Below, piece after piece: positions 36,591 through 36,708 of a stretch of 36,708 bases of DNA. The position numbers and the translations under genes are program-made. This stretch comes from a virus, in the IMG/VR virus record IMGVR_UViG_3300040944_000011, positions 1-36,708 of that record, one strand, 5' to 3'. Each line of letters starts with the position of its first letter. Within the stretch, counting starts at the first letter, position 1. Below the pieces are notes generated by a model, which did no database searches, was not told the DNA's origin, and saw nothing but the letters and a program-made list of their open reading frames with translations.

Positions 36591-36708
36591 TGCTTTGGAT
36601 GCTCCTTCCAATACTTCGCCGTTGCTATAATGGTGTACCCATCTTGGTCTTCGACATTTTCCCAGCGCCCTGTCGAGATCAAGAACTTCTTCGCCTCATC
36701 GTAGGTCA
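36587..36708 (-). CDS. C-terminal end of a gene cut by the window edge
   Basis: Frame open to the right edge: YDEAKKFLISTGRWENVEDQ, then DGYTIIATAKYWKEHPKQ and a TGA that overlaps the next ATG (ATGA). About 39 residues are seen. Looks like real coding sequence; nothing more can be said. Confidence 0.55.
   Translation of the reverse strand, partial: TYDEAKKFLISTGRWENVEDQDGYTIIATAKYWKEHPKQ

Overview
This window looks like the structural half of a tailed double-stranded DNA bacteriophage (Caudoviricetes) genome or prophage. Nearly all genes lie on the minus strand and read right to left. A terminase pair, portal, scaffold, major capsid protein, decoration and fibre proteins and head-tail adaptors can be recognised. 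No tape-measure protein, endolysin, integrase or replication gene is seen. A long array of adaptors and fibres without a tape measure suggests a short-tailed (podovirus-like) virion, but the contig is cut at both ends. The likely host is a soil acidobacterium (Bryobacter/Solibacter-like). The clearest hint is a stand-alone ClpC N-domain protein that closely resembles acidobacterial ones; this is inference from memory of the family.

Layout, in the direction of transcription. 36.7-32.6 kb: small accessory genes, among them a membrane/coiled-coil protein, a chimeric ORF carrying a copied piece of the portal gene, and a protein built of nine 10-residue repeats; this unit ends at a strong hairpin-plus-U-tract terminator. 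32.5-18.3 kb: the packaging and head operon. It holds the candidate small terminase, large terminase, several hypotheticals, a proteasome-like Ntn hydrolase, the Clp-N protein, portal, tiny basic proteins, scaffold, capsid and head decoration genes, and ends at a second terminator. 18.1-11.05 kb: the fibre operon, where several proteins begin with Sec signal peptides. 10.75-0 kb: a further unit with a signal-peptide coiled-coil protein, a glycosyltransferase cassette (including a GT4-methyltransferase-GT2 fusion and a lone polynucleotide 3'-phosphatase), small conserved phage proteins, three adaptor-like proteins and a partial fibre gene.

The major capsid gene appears to be split by two tandem ORF-less group I introns (254 and 235 nt) that leave a 35-nt middle exon. 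P1 and P10 pairings and reading frame all agree with the proposed splice sites. An endonuclease VII-like HNH gene sits antisense immediately upstream and is a candidate collaborative homing endonuclease.

Regulation shows three patterns. First, a 14-bp palindrome (GTCCMACGTKGGAC) occurs seven times exactly and at least four more times with one mismatch, often at gene junctions and once at the predicted start point of the fibre-operon promoter. Second, four promoters have their -10 box only 6-7 nt before a start codon, which predicts leaderless mRNAs. Third, two plus-strand genes (HNH and a Phd-like small protein) behave like morons with their own promoters.

The most novel functional suggestion is that the proteasome-like Ntn hydrolase, lying between terminase and portal where no classical prohead protease is visible, may be the capsid maturation protease, with the adjacent Clp-N protein as a partner or host-protease decoy.
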